DNA of 64,000 nt, from positions 392,045 through 456,044 of the forward strand of contig NZ_FMWD01000002.1 of assembly GCF_900102855.1 (NCBI RefSeq), in the 5' to 3' direction. The translations under genes and the position numbers were made by a program. Below, piece after piece: positions 26,897 to 38,169 of the stretch. The stretch comes from Thiohalomonas denitrificans (GTDB lineage Bacteria > Pseudomonadota > Gammaproteobacteria > Thiohalomonadales > Thiohalomonadaceae). Within the stretch, counting starts at the first letter, position 1. Each line of letters starts with the position of its first letter. The notes under the pieces were generated by a model. It was not told where the DNA came from and did not search any database. It worked only from the letters and a program-made list of their open reading frames with translations.

Positions 26897-27946
26897 TCAG
26901 CGATGGAGTACGGTCTCGGGGAAAAACCCGTACCAGGCAAACCACATCACCTCAAAAGCATTTAGCCGCTCCAGAGGTAGTGCATCCGGGGCGTAGGTTT
27001 CACCCTCAAAAACCAGATTGCCATCGCGGTAGGTTGCCTTTGACGCAGCCGGACCCTGGTAGATATATGCGGTACCGAGCCGATCGTCGTACACGGCAAT
27101 GACCGGTTCGGCAGCGAGCCGGCCCTCCATGATCTTTTCGCGGCCCAGACTCTCTTTATGGAATGCAACCGCACCCGAAGAGGTTCGGGCGCCGATCACA
27201 ACCTCTTTGGGCGGCAGAATCGAATCGGAATGCAATACCGGAAAACGTGGCGGAGCCTCGGTGTCGTAGTAACCGCGTTTGGGATGGTAGCCCCCGTAAG
27301 GGTCATGAAAGTAGTTCCTGGTGTAGCCGGTGTTGGTCGAGAGTACGGTGGTGTCGGGGTGTAGCGATTGCCATTGGGACCACGTCGTCCACACGACCGG
27401 AAACGACTTCAAGGACTTTCCCTTCAGGGGACCACTGATGGCCGTCGACAGGATCTGGGGCCAGAGACTTTTGGTGGCACGGTCATACAGGATCAGGTTG
27501 CTGTTGACCAGTTGGCCCGACACTCCCAGGGTAGTGCTTCCACGCTCGAAACCGAGAACGGTGCCGGTCAAGGGGCAGTAGGTAATGCTGATGGTCTGAT
27601 CGCCGATACGGTCATTGACGATCTCGTGCCATACCAGAATACCTCGCGGATAGGCCCGGGACTCTCCCTCCAGGGTCACACCGAAGACGATGTCGTCGGA
27701 AGCCAGGAAGCGGTCGGCATCTTCTCCCGAAAGGAACCGCGGCTCGTCGATGGAAGGGACTCCGTCGCGGCCCGGCCCCCCGGACACAACGCTGCTCTGG
27801 TAAGTCTCCAGAGGAACAGCCAACGGCACGGCCAGTGGACGAACGGGCAGTGTACCCTCCGAGCCTGGAGACACAGGCCGATCCGTTCCGCCGACCACAG
27901 TGAACGGCATTAGGCAGAGCAGGATAAGCAACACTCCGTTTCGCAT
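26897..27946 (-). CDS. DUF3179 domain-containing exported protein
   Basis: A 349-residue protein with a signal peptide (LLILLCLMPFTVVGG). The DUF3179 features are VTLEGESRAYP, TYCPLTGTVLGF and LYDRATKSLWPQ. The family has a conserved cysteine (here in YCPLTG) and unknown function. It lies 65 bases downstream of zwf on the same strand and may be cotranscribed, although the two functions have no clear link. Confidence 0.88.
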   Translation of the reverse strand: MRNGVLLILLCLMPFTVVGGTDRPVSPGSEGTLPVRPLAVPLAVPLETYQSSVVSGGPGRDGVPSIDEPRFLSGEDADRFLASDDIVFGVTLEGESRAYPRGILVWHEIVNDRIGDQTISITYCPLTGTVLGFERGSTTLGVSGQLVNSNLILYDRATKSLWPQILSTAISGPLKGKSLKSFPVVWTTWSQWQSLHPDTTVLSTNTGYTRNYFHDPYGGYHPKRGYYDTEAPPRFPVLHSDSILPPKEVVIGARTSSGAVAFHKESLGREKIMEGRLAAEPVIAVYDDRLGTAYIYQGPAASKATYRDGNLVFEGETYAPDALPLERLNAFEVMWFAWYGFFPETVLHR

Positions 27947-28011
27947 TTGCTCCCCCGAATGGCAACTTGTTCGAAGAATAGTCGAATGGCGCAGACCCGC
28001 TGAACCGGTAC

Positions 28012-29580
<1,569 letters not shown>

Positions 29581-29729
29581 GGCCGCTTCCCTGTTGTTTT
29601 GCGGAGATGAACACTCTTTTCCGTCGTTTTTCTGACGATGGCAGAGTCGATCACACCCGTTTTGGCGAAGGATAGACGAATGGCGCCGCTGTCTGCATTC
29701 TGATCGGCGAATGATTCTCGCCGCCAGTA

Positions 29730-30212
29730 TCAGCCACACAAGGGCTGATAGAAGCCACCGATCACGCCCCCGTAGACAAGATGCGCAAGGATCGTCACGA
29801 GCGGGGTTCGACGCCCGTAGTTGAGGGCAAGGAAGCCGGGTGGCTCGAGCGCCCGGGTCGGTTCCGGCCCTCGATGCTCGCTGGCCATACGGGGATGAAG
29901 GCTCGGCAGAATGGGCAGCAGTGTGATCAGGACCACCAGTGCTTGCGCCAACCCGATCAGGGCTCCCAACAACCATCCGGATCGGCAGAGACTTTCGAGG
30001 ATGAGCGCATAAAACAGCGCAAACAGCCAGCCATTGAAAAAGTGCAGCGCAAAGCCGATCACCATCGCCCGTCGGTGATCCGGTGTAAACACGGTCCCCA
30101 GCATATAGGGGATGCTCATCCGGGAGTATCCGAGCCCTTGGCCGGCCGCCATGATGGTAGTGAGAAACAGGGTGGCTACAAACCCCCAGAGCAGGACTTC
30201 CGGCCAATTCAA
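29730..30212 (-). CDS. Membrane protein of unknown function
   Basis: A 160-residue protein with about four hydrophobic segments ([57 protein letters not shown], and a C-terminal [12 protein letters not shown]). Its start overlaps the GH15 gene stop by 4 bases, so the two are coupled. A related topology is seen in the 169-residue protein at 32270-32779. I do not recognise a family with known function. Confidence 0.75.
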   Translation of the reverse strand: MNWPEVLLWGFVATLFLTTIMAAGQGLGYSRMSIPYMLGTVFTPDHRRAMVIGFALHFFNGWLFALFYALILESLCRSGWLLGALIGLAQALVVLITLLPILPSLHPRMASEHRGPEPTRALEPPGFLALNYGRRTPLVTILAHLVYGGVIGGFYQPLCG

Positions 30213-32050
30213 CGCGCGCCTCCCTTTGGCGTTTTACCGCCGCGTTTCGCATCCTCAATCAGTAACGCCGCGTCGACCAGGCCCACATGGGTGAAGGCCT
30301 GCGGAAAATTACCGAGCGCCGCGCCGCTGTCCGGGTCGATCTCCTCGGCGAAGAGTCCGAGATCATTGGCATAGCCGATGATGCGCTCGAACAGGACCTC
30401 GGCTTGCCGGATCTCTCCAGCCAGTGCCAGGTCGGCCACCGCCCAGAAGCTGCAGATCCCGAATGCCGCCTCTTCTCCCGGAAGGCCGTCATCCTGCACC
30501 CGGTATCGATACAGCAGACCGTTACGCCCCAACTTTTCACGAATGGCCTCCCGGGTTCGGCCGGCGCGCTCCGAACGGGGGTCCAGGTAGCCGTGGACCG
30601 AAAGCAGCAGCAGACTGGCATCGAGCTCCCCGCCATCCAGGGTGCTGACATAACTGTCGACTTCGGTGTTGTAGCCACGCTGCTCGATCTCGGCACGCAG
30701 GCTATCCCGCTCTGTGCGGAATCGATCAATGGGAGCCTTCTTCAGGTGGCCGGCACGATGCAGTTGCAGCAGGCGATCGAGTGCCACCCAGCACATCGCC
30801 TTCGAGTAGGTGTGGTGCTTGCGTCCCCCCCGCACCTCCCAGATCCCCTCGTCGGGCTCGCGCCAGCGCCGGCAGGCGGTCTCACCGAAGCCTATCAGCA
30901 GCTTTTGCGTTGCGGCATCGAGACGCCCGCCGTGACGCACGAATTCGTAGACCGCATCGATGACTTCCCCGTAAATGTCCAGCTGCAACTGATGACACGC
31001 GTTGTTGCCGATCCGAACCGGCCGTGACCCGGCGAAGCCCGCCAAATGATCCAGTTCGCTCTCGTCAAGACGGGTCTCGCCATAGACGTTATAGATGATC
31101 TGCAGCTCCGGCCACGTCAGACGGGTGGAGTGCATCAACCAGTCGATAAAGGCGTCCGCCTCTTCTCCATAGCCGAGTCCGTACAGCGCACGCAACGTCA
31201 GCGACGCATCGCGCAGCCAGCAGTAACGGTAGTCCCAGTTGCGGACGCCTCCAGGCCACTCCGGCAGTGAGGTGGTCGGCGCCGCCACGACGGCACCCGA
31301 GGGGGCATAGGTCATCAGCTTGAGCACCAGCGCGCTGCGGCGCACCATCGACCCATAGGGGCCCCGGTAGGTGCCGCGTTCCGACCAGGCGTTCCACCAA
31401 TCCAGTGAGGCACGGATTCGCCGTTCCGCCTCCTCGCCCAGTGGCGGGATGAATGAGGGCTCACGTTCGGTGTAGACGGTCGAAAGATGCCGGCACTCAC
31501 CTGCACGCAGGGTGTGCTGAAGGTACGCCGTGCCGTTACGGGATGAGATAGTGAGCGGCATTTCGCTACGCAGGATGAAGGCGCGCCCCTGGTGCTCGTA
31601 GTAGATTCCCAGGCGCCCCCGGTCCCTGGGCCGGCACTGTTCACGCCCGTAGTTCGGACGCGGATCACAAATCACCTCGACCTCCACTTCGCCCTCGACA
31701 CACTCCACCCTGCGGAGGATTTGGTGGGCGGCCCAGAGCTGCCTGCGTTTATTCTCCTCGGAGTCCACGGGCATCAAATCGGTGAGCCGAAGTACGCCGT
31801 GGTCGGTATAAAAGGTGGTCTCCAGGACATTGGTGTCACCGACGTAACGGCGACGGGTCGTGAAAGGCGCAGTGGGCCGGACCGCGAAACATCCACCTTT
31901 TTCGGGATCGAGCAGAGCAGCGAAAAGCGAAGGGCTGTCGAATCGGGGACGGCACAACCAATCGATGGAGCCGCTGCGGGAAATCAGTGCCGCCGAACGA
32001 CAATCACCGATGACAGCGTAGTCTCCGATGGCTGGATTGCCGGTCCCCAT
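30209..32050 (-). CDS. Glycoside hydrolase family 15 protein (trehalase or glucoamylase-like)
   Basis: A 613-residue cytoplasmic GH15 enzyme. An N-terminal beta-sandwich ([18 protein letters not shown]...) precedes the (alpha/alpha)6 barrel with [16 protein letters not shown] (about residues 265-280), GIWEVRGG with the putative general acid, and [12 protein letters not shown] near the C-terminus. It hydrolyses alpha-glucosidic bonds; family members in bacteria are often trehalases. Glucose released could feed zwf after phosphorylation. The longer start at 32071 is possible. Confidence 0.9.
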   Translation of the reverse strand: MGTGNPAIGDYAVIGDCRSAALISRSGSIDWLCRPRFDSPSLFAALLDPEKGGCFAVRPTAPFTTRRRYVGDTNVLETTFYTDHGVLRLTDLMPVDSEENKRRQLWAAHQILRRVECVEGEVEVEVICDPRPNYGREQCRPRDRGRLGIYYEHQGRAFILRSEMPLTISSRNGTAYLQHTLRAGECRHLSTVYTEREPSFIPPLGEEAERRIRASLDWWNAWSERGTYRGPYGSMVRRSALVLKLMTYAPSGAVVAAPTTSLPEWPGGVRNWDYRYCWLRDASLTLRALYGLGYGEEADAFIDWLMHSTRLTWPELQIIYNVYGETRLDESELDHLAGFAGSRPVRIGNNACHQLQLDIYGEVIDAVYEFVRHGGRLDAATQKLLIGFGETACRRWREPDEGIWEVRGGRKHHTYSKAMCWVALDRLLQLHRAGHLKKAPIDRFRTERDSLRAEIEQRGYNTEVDSYVSTLDGGELDASLLLLSVHGYLDPRSERAGRTREAIREKLGRNGLLYRYRVQDDGLPGEEAAFGICSFWAVADLALAGEIRQAEVLFERIIGYANDLGLFAEEIDPDSGAALGNFPQAFTHVGLVDAALLIEDAKRGGKTPKGGAR

Positions 32051-32071
32051 CGTGCTCTCCCGTAATGACAC

Positions 32072-32269
32072 GGCAGCGTCCCGCGTCTACACGGGATCGG
32101 AGCCTCGGATCAGATATTTGCTACAAATAGCTTAAGTCATTATTCAGGATGGCGGATTAATGAAAAGTGGATTCTAAACATGTAAGGAATGTGGTCATTA
32201 TTGCGACTCATGAACGAAAAGTCGCGGAACGCACTATTTCATTACAGACACGACACACGGAGGTGTGAT
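32072..32269. promoter_or_regulatory. AT-rich divergent intergenic region
   Basis: This region separates the GH15 gene (minus) and the 169-residue membrane protein gene (plus) and is clearly more AT-rich than its surroundings. It should hold both promoters. A small inverted pair, GCGACT with AGTCGC (about 32201-32225), is present. I cannot assign -35/-10 boxes with confidence. Confidence 0.4.
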
Positions 32270-32779
32270 ATGGCACGTACAAGTGCAGAAACTTACATTG
32301 AACGTGGCAGCCATCCCCACTGGATGCCGGCAGTATGGGGCGGGCTCATCGCAGGCGTGGTCTTCCTGATCGTCGAGATGGCGCTGGTGGCCACTATCGG
32401 TGGAGGCAGCCTGTGGGGACCACCACGGATGATAGCCGCGATCATATTGGGCGAGGGGGTTCTGCCACCGCCGGCGACGTTCGACTTCGGTATCGTAATG
32501 GCGGCATTGGTGGTCCACTTCGCCCTGTCCATCATTCTGGGGCTGGTACTGGCGTTCCTCATCTTCCGTCTCGATTTAACATGGGCACTGGCGGTCGGTG
32601 TGGGATTCGGGTTGGCTGTCTATCTGGTCAACTTCTACATCTCTACGGCGGCCTTCCCCTGGTTCGCCATGGCCCGCAACGGTATCACCATATTCGCCCA
32701 CCTTCTCTTCGGCTTTGTGTTGGCGTGGAGCTACAAGGCCCTCGCCCGACGCGAGTCGAATCACCACATCGAGGCCTAA
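32270..32779 (+). CDS. Four-helix membrane protein of unknown function
   Basis: A 169-residue protein with four predicted transmembrane segments (WGGLIAGVVFLIVEMALVA, IVMAALVVHFALSIILGLVL, ALAVGVGFGLAVYLVNFYI, GITIFAHLLFGFVLAWSYKA). The ATG at 32270 has a GGAGGTG ribosome site. It is divergent from the GH15 gene. The layout resembles the protein at 29730-30212, including a conserved histidine in a helix, which suggests distant relationship. Function unknown. Confidence 0.8.
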   Translation: MARTSAETYIERGSHPHWMPAVWGGLIAGVVFLIVEMALVATIGGGSLWGPPRMIAAIILGEGVLPPPATFDFGIVMAALVVHFALSIILGLVLAFLIFRLDLTWALAVGVGFGLAVYLVNFYISTAAFPWFAMARNGITIFAHLLFGFVLAWSYKALARRESNHHIEA

Positions 32780-32928
32780 GCCACTCTCCCGCCGCCGGTC
32801 TGCACCGGCGGCAGGGCGCCCCCCGCGCCAATGCCGTGCGATGCACCAGCCTGGCCCTGCTATCAGGAGGCCCGACCTGCCGGGCGGTTGTGGTACATTC
32901 AGGGTTTCGCAATCGAACCAGGGGATAA

Positions 32929-33948
<1,020 letters not shown>

Positions 33949-33961
33949 CGAGGTGGAGGAA

Positions 33962-33990
33962 CGAGATGCGAGGCGCAACCTCGCATCTCG
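33962..33990. terminator. Hairpin between hemB and sodC
   Basis: CGAGATGCGAGG and CCTCGCATCTCG form a perfect 12-bp stem around CGCAA, followed by AATCTTTTAT. It lies between convergent stops and could end both transcripts. Its words overlap with the repeat family seen upstream of ftsY. Confidence 0.6.
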
Positions 33991-33999
33991 AATCTTTTA

Positions 34000-34536
34000 T
34001 CACGAATCTTTCCTTGGGATGACCCCGCACGCTATTCGGGAGCCACCACCGCCCAGCGGTTCCGGATCATCCGAATAATTATCGCCGTCCTGGTGGACAA
34101 TCACGGCGCGGCCACGCAGATCGGCCAGCTCCAGCCGGGGGGCCAGCACAGGTATGGTGGCGGTGCCGTCCTCGTCCACATGAAGCACCGGAAGATCCCC
34201 CAGGTGTCCGCGACCGTAGGGACCCTCGTGGCTATCGGTGCGCTGCGGGTCGTAGTGACCACCGGCAGCTACGCCGGCCGTCTCCTCGCCATCCTTGAGT
34301 CCGGTGCCGCAGTCGGGCTTGGCATGCACATGAAAACCATGGATCCCCGGAGGGAGTCCGGACAGGTCGGGACCGATCATGACCCCTTCGAACCGTGAAT
34401 TCTCGAAGGTCACACTCCCCAGCGACTCCCCGACCCCCGTATCGCCGATGACATTGACGGTCATTTCAATCGGTTCTGCCCGGGCCGTTGCCACCCCGAA
34501 CGCTCCGACAACACACAGCATGAGAATGGCTCTCAT
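34000..34536 (-). CDS. sodC: Periplasmic Cu,Zn superoxide dismutase
   Basis: A 178-residue bacterial CuZnSOD with a signal peptide ([16 protein letters not shown]). Copper and zinc ligands are in [21 protein letters not shown] and [10 protein letters not shown]; the disulfide cysteines are in KPDCG and RIACGV. It destroys superoxide outside the cytoplasm. The ATG (MRAILMLC) follows GAGGAGAA; upstream in-frame starts overlap the neighbouring gene's frame. Confidence 0.95.
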   Translation of the reverse strand: MRAILMLCVVGAFGVATARAEPIEMTVNVIGDTGVGESLGSVTFENSRFEGVMIGPDLSGLPPGIHGFHVHAKPDCGTGLKDGEETAGVAAGGHYDPQRTDSHEGPYGRGHLGDLPVLHVDEDGTATIPVLAPRLELADLRGRAVIVHQDGDNYSDDPEPLGGGGSRIACGVIPRKDS

Positions 34537-34634
34537 CGGTTCTCCTCCTGAATACCCACAAGTACAAGGCATAGCGCAAACCACCCTTTCGATCGACCAC
34601 TCCTGTCCGGGAAAGCGAAAGGAATTCAAAAGAA

Positions 34635-35447
34635 TCAGCTGCCGCGGCCCTCGCGGAGCTGTGCCGGTGACAGACTGCGACGCGCCTCCGCCGTCTGGCC
34701 CTCCGCACTCTCCAGCCAGCGAATGATCTTTTCCCATTGCACCTGATCACGCCGGTAACGGTTCTCGTTCATCTCATGGATGCCGAGCCCCTCGGCGGCG
34801 GCCCGGATGTAGTTGTTGGAGTCACGCAGGCGGGCAATGAAAGCGATATCGAGCGTGTCCAGAAAACGTCGGAGGGAGCGATACATCTTGCTGGTCTCCC
34901 GCACCCGGTTGGCGATGACCCCCATACGCACGTGACGCGCACGCGCCTTGGCCACCAGCAGCAGATCCTGAATGAAGCGGGAGGTCGCATGAATATCGAT
35001 GGGCGAGGGCAGTACCGGAATCAGGATGTCGTCGACGCCGGCCACCAGCTCCGCCAGCTGATGCCCGCTTACCCCCGCAGGCGCATCGAGGATCACCCGC
35101 TGTACGCCGGGAGGCAGGCGCAACTGCCAGGTGCGGGTCATCTGGGCACCCGGCTTGCGGTGAGCGGCGATACCGTGGATCGGGTAGCGCCCGGCGCCTT
35201 CGCGCAGGCTCAACCACTGGGTCGATGAGCCTTGTGGGTCATGGTCAAAAATGGCCGCACCCATTGAGCGGGACGCATAATAGCTGGCCAGATTGGTGGT
35301 GATGGTGGTCTTGCCGCAACCGCCCTTGCCATTGAGGACCAGAATCCTGCGCACCGGTTGCCGTTCCGCCATCACGGGACCGCTGGCAACGCTCGAGCCG
35401 GACCCGCGGGAATGCTGCTCGGATGAGTTGAATTTCATCTCCATCAC
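34635..35447 (-). CDS. ParA/MinD-type ATPase (orphan)
   Basis: A 270-residue deviant Walker ATPase. The Walker A motif [17 protein letters not shown] (about residues 38-54), DHDPQGSS (about 74-81) and the Walker B-like VILDAPAG are intact. A roughly 30-residue disordered N-terminus precedes it. No ParB, MinC or other partner is adjacent; flanking genes are sodC and ubiD. It may position a cell structure or plasmid-like cargo, but its partner cannot be read here. Starts at Met2 or Met4 are equally possible. Confidence 0.85.
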   Translation of the reverse strand: MMEMKFNSSEQHSRGSGSSVASGPVMAERQPVRRILVLNGKGGCGKTTITTNLASYYASRSMGAAIFDHDPQGSSTQWLSLREGAGRYPIHGIAAHRKPGAQMTRTWQLRLPPGVQRVILDAPAGVSGHQLAELVAGVDDILIPVLPSPIDIHATSRFIQDLLLVAKARARHVRMGVIANRVRETSKMYRSLRRFLDTLDIAFIARLRDSNNYIRAAAEGLGIHEMNENRYRRDQVQWEKIIRWLESAEGQTAEARRSLSPAQLREGRGS

Positions 35448-35729
35448 AGGCGTTGCGCCCTGTTTCTCTAGTCGTTATTAGTGTAACGGAGTGATCACGG
35501 CAATGTATGTCACTTTACCTGCGTAGGGGATAGTGAAGCGCCGTGTTGTGATCAACCTAACATTTTATAAGTAAAACCGATGGACTTAAGCGTCTCTGTT
35601 CACCTTGACGGCCCGCCCACCCCTTATCGATTGAAAAAACAGCCGGTAATGGCCCCGGCGAGAAGAACAAGTTTGCCCATGAGGGTCTCTCTCGCAATAA
35701 TGAGCGGCACATTCGCGGATTGAGCGCCC

Positions 35730-37193
35730 ATGAAATACCGAGACTTACGCGACTTTATCGCGCAACTGGAACAGCGCGGCGAGCTGAAGCGGGTCGCCGC
35801 GGAAGTGGATCCCTACCTGGAAATGACCGAGATCAGCGACCGGGTGTTGCGCGCCGGCGGACCGGCCATCCTGTTCGAGAACCCCAGGGGGCACAGCATC
35901 CCGGTGCTCGCCAACCTGTTCGGCACCCCGGAACGAGTGGCCTTGGGCATGGGCGAGGAATCGGTGGAGGCGCTACGTGAAGTAGGCAAACTGCTGGCCG
36001 CCCTCAAGGAGCCGGAACCGCCCAGGGGCATGAAGGATGCCTGGGAAAAGATGCCGATGTTCAAGCAGGTGTTGAACATGTCACCCAAGCCGGTGCGGGG
36101 AGCCGCCTGCCAGGAGGTAATACTGGAGGGCGACGAGATCGACCTCTCGAAACTGCCCATCCAGACCTGCTGGCCGGGCGATGTGGCGCCGCTCATCACC
36201 TGGGGCCTGGTGGTGACCCGAGGGCCGCACAAGGAGCGGCAAAATCTGGGGATTTACCGCCAGCAGGTCATCGGCAGCAACAAGGTCATCATGCGCTGGC
36301 TCTCCCACCGCGGCGGTGCCCTGGACTTTCGTGACTGGCAGAAAACCAACCCCGGCGAGCCGTTCCCCATTGCGGTGGCGCTGGGAGCCGATCCGGCCAC
36401 TATCCTCGGCGCGGTCACACCGGTACCGGACAGCCTGTCCGAATACGGTTTTGCCGGTCTGCTGCGCGGCTCGAAAACCGAGGTGACCTCCTGCATCGGC
36501 AGTGATCTGCAGGTGCCCGCCTCGGCCGAATTCGTGCTGGAAGGCGTGATTCATCCCGATGAAATGGCCGCGGAGGGACCCTATGGCGACCACACCGGCT
36601 ACTACAACGAGGTGGAGCGCTTTCCCGTATTCACCATCGAGCGCATCACCCACCGCAAGCAGCCCATCTATCACAGCACCTACACCGGACGCCCGCCGGA
36701 TGAGCCGGCGGTGCTCGGGGTGGCCCTCAATGAGGTGTTCGTACCCATCCTGCAGAAGCAGTTCCCGGAGATCGTCGATTTCTATCTTCCTCCTGAGGGC
36801 TGCTCCTACCGCATGGCGGTAGTCTCCATGAAAAAGCAGTACCCCGGCCATGCCAAACGGGTAATGCTCGGCGTGTGGTCCTTCCTTCGTCAGTTCATGT
36901 ACACCAAGTTTGTCATCGTCACCGACGACGACGTCAACGTACGCGACTGGCGCGATGTCATATGGGCCATGACCACCCGGATGGACCCGAAGCGCGATAC
37001 CACCGTGATTGAGAATACCCCCATCGACTACCTCGATTTCGCCTCGCCGGTCTCCGGTCTCGGCTCCAAGATGGGTTTCGACGCCACCAACAAGTGGCCC
37101 GGCGAGACCGACCGGGAGTGGGGCACGCCCATCCGCATGAGCGACGAGGTGAAGCAGCGGGTGGATGAGCTTTGGGACGAGTTGGGGCTCTGA
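35730..37193 (+). CDS. ubiD: 4-hydroxy-3-polyprenylbenzoate decarboxylase
   Basis: A 487-residue prenylated-FMN decarboxylase of ubiquinone synthesis. Recognisable segments are [19 protein letters not shown] at the N-terminus, [20 protein letters not shown] (about 171-190), and the catalytic [12 protein letters not shown] (about 284-295). It needs the flavin prenyltransferase UbiX, which is not in the window. A 4Fe-4S or cysteine-cluster protein gene starts 13 bases after its stop. Confidence 0.97.
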   Translation: MKYRDLRDFIAQLEQRGELKRVAAEVDPYLEMTEISDRVLRAGGPAILFENPRGHSIPVLANLFGTPERVALGMGEESVEALREVGKLLAALKEPEPPRGMKDAWEKMPMFKQVLNMSPKPVRGAACQEVILEGDEIDLSKLPIQTCWPGDVAPLITWGLVVTRGPHKERQNLGIYRQQVIGSNKVIMRWLSHRGGALDFRDWQKTNPGEPFPIAVALGADPATILGAVTPVPDSLSEYGFAGLLRGSKTEVTSCIGSDLQVPASAEFVLEGVIHPDEMAAEGPYGDHTGYYNEVERFPVFTIERITHRKQPIYHSTYTGRPPDEPAVLGVALNEVFVPILQKQFPEIVDFYLPPEGCSYRMAVVSMKKQYPGHAKRVMLGVWSFLRQFMYTKFVIVTDDDVNVRDWRDVIWAMTTRMDPKRDTTVIENTPIDYLDFASPVSGLGSKMGFDATNKWPGETDREWGTPIRMSDEVKQRVDELWDELGL

Positions 37194-37206
37194 TGACGGA
37201 GATTAC

Positions 37207-37476
37207 ATGAAGTGTCGGGCCGGGTGCGCTGCCTGCTGCATCGCCCCCTCCATCAGCTCGCCCATCCCCGGTATGCCCGAGGGCAAACCGGCAGGAGCAC
37301 CTTGTGTGCAGCTTACTGCCGAGGGCCTGTGCCGAATCTTCGGACATCCGGAGCGGCCAGCTGTCTGCGGTAATTTGCAGCCGAGTGCGCCGATGTGCGG
37401 CGAGGGCCGGGAGCAGGCCACCGAAATGCTGCGAAACCTGGAAAGGGATACGGCACCGGATTCAACTTCTCGCTGA
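37207..37476 (+). CDS. YkgJ family cysteine-cluster protein
   Basis: An 89-residue protein with the cysteine arrangement [12 protein letters not shown] (residues 3-14), then C at PCVQL, LCRIF, VCGNL and MCGEG. This is the zinc or iron-sulfur binding pattern of the YkgJ family (UPF0153). It starts 13 bases after ubiD and is probably cotranscribed. Function unknown. Confidence 0.85.
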   Translation: MKCRAGCAACCIAPSISSPIPGMPEGKPAGAPCVQLTAEGLCRIFGHPERPAVCGNLQPSAPMCGEGREQATEMLRNLERDTAPDSTSR

Positions 37477-37500
37477 ACCGCCGCAGATAACACTGAACGG

Positions 37501-37531
37501 AACCCGGAAGCCAGAGAGCGGCTTCCGGGTT
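37501..37531. terminator. Hairpin between ykgJ-like and hemerythrin genes
   Basis: AACCCGGAAGCC and GGCTTCCGGGTT form a perfect 12-bp stem around seven bases, between two convergent stop codons (37476 and 37539). No long T-tract follows, but position favours a bidirectional terminator. Confidence 0.7.
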
Positions 37532-37538
37532 GGGCGTA

Positions 37539-37994
37539 TCACCGCAGGCTGTATTCCCTCAGTCGATCGCCTTTCTCCTGGTACATACGGCCGCCCATTT
37601 GCTCCAGTTCGGAGCCAATCTCCCGGCGGGCCCTGGGGAAAAGATCCTCCTCTTCATCACTCAGATGGTGCTCCAGGACTTCGTTGAATTCGATCAGGGA
37701 TTGCTTCCAATGCTGATCGGAGGGATCGATCTTCGCCAGTTGCGCCAGCCTGTCGCGCATCTCCTGATGCTCCTCCAGGCTATCCCGCACCTGCTCCTGT
37801 TCGTGACTCCCCTGGCGCTCGATCACCGGATAGAGGAGATGCTCTTCAATCCGGGTGTGGATCTCCAACTCCTGCCGAAGCAGTTCAAACAGCTGATGTC
37901 GCAAATCCAGCTGTTCGGCCGTGGACGCCGTCATGCGCCCGACCAGATCACGCACATGGGCATGGTCCACCTTAAGGAACTCGATAGCATCCAT
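37539..37994 (-). CDS. Hemerythrin-domain protein
   Basis: A 151-residue four-helix protein. The diiron ligand pattern is visible as DHAHVRD (about residues 10-16), HTRIEEHLLYP (about 49-59), EEHQEMRD (about 78-85) and EHHLSDEEEDLFP (about 108-120). Such proteins bind oxygen, nitric oxide or act in iron-centre repair. The ATG giving MDAIEFLKVDHAH was chosen; the longer frame has no support. Divergent from the Lon-like gene, with 175 bases between. Confidence 0.9.
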   Translation of the reverse strand: MDAIEFLKVDHAHVRDLVGRMTASTAEQLDLRHQLFELLRQELEIHTRIEEHLLYPVIERQGSHEQEQVRDSLEEHQEMRDRLAQLAKIDPSDQHWKQSLIEFNEVLEHHLSDEEEDLFPRARREIGSELEQMGGRMYQEKGDRLREYSLR

Positions 37995-38169
37995 TCTCCT
38001 GTCCTCCTTGGGCCTTCCGTTGCCTAAAGTATAGAAATGGCAGGCGCCGAACACCGTAATCTCGGAGAAGAATTCGTCGCCGGAACGCACCGCCTGCCCG
38101 CGGGGCGGCTCCTACACTTTGCCTATCGGCATTGCTCGCCGGTTCCGACTTCGATTGCAGGGAGGCGTT

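Noticed and set aside
29581-30258. N-terminal extension of the zwf frame
   Set aside because: It overlaps the membrane-protein gene in another frame and lacks similarity to any G6PDH N-terminus.
38088-38114. Possible REP-like palindrome before the Lon-like gene
   Set aside because: GCCTGCCCGCGGGGCGGC pairs only imperfectly and no second copy was seen.
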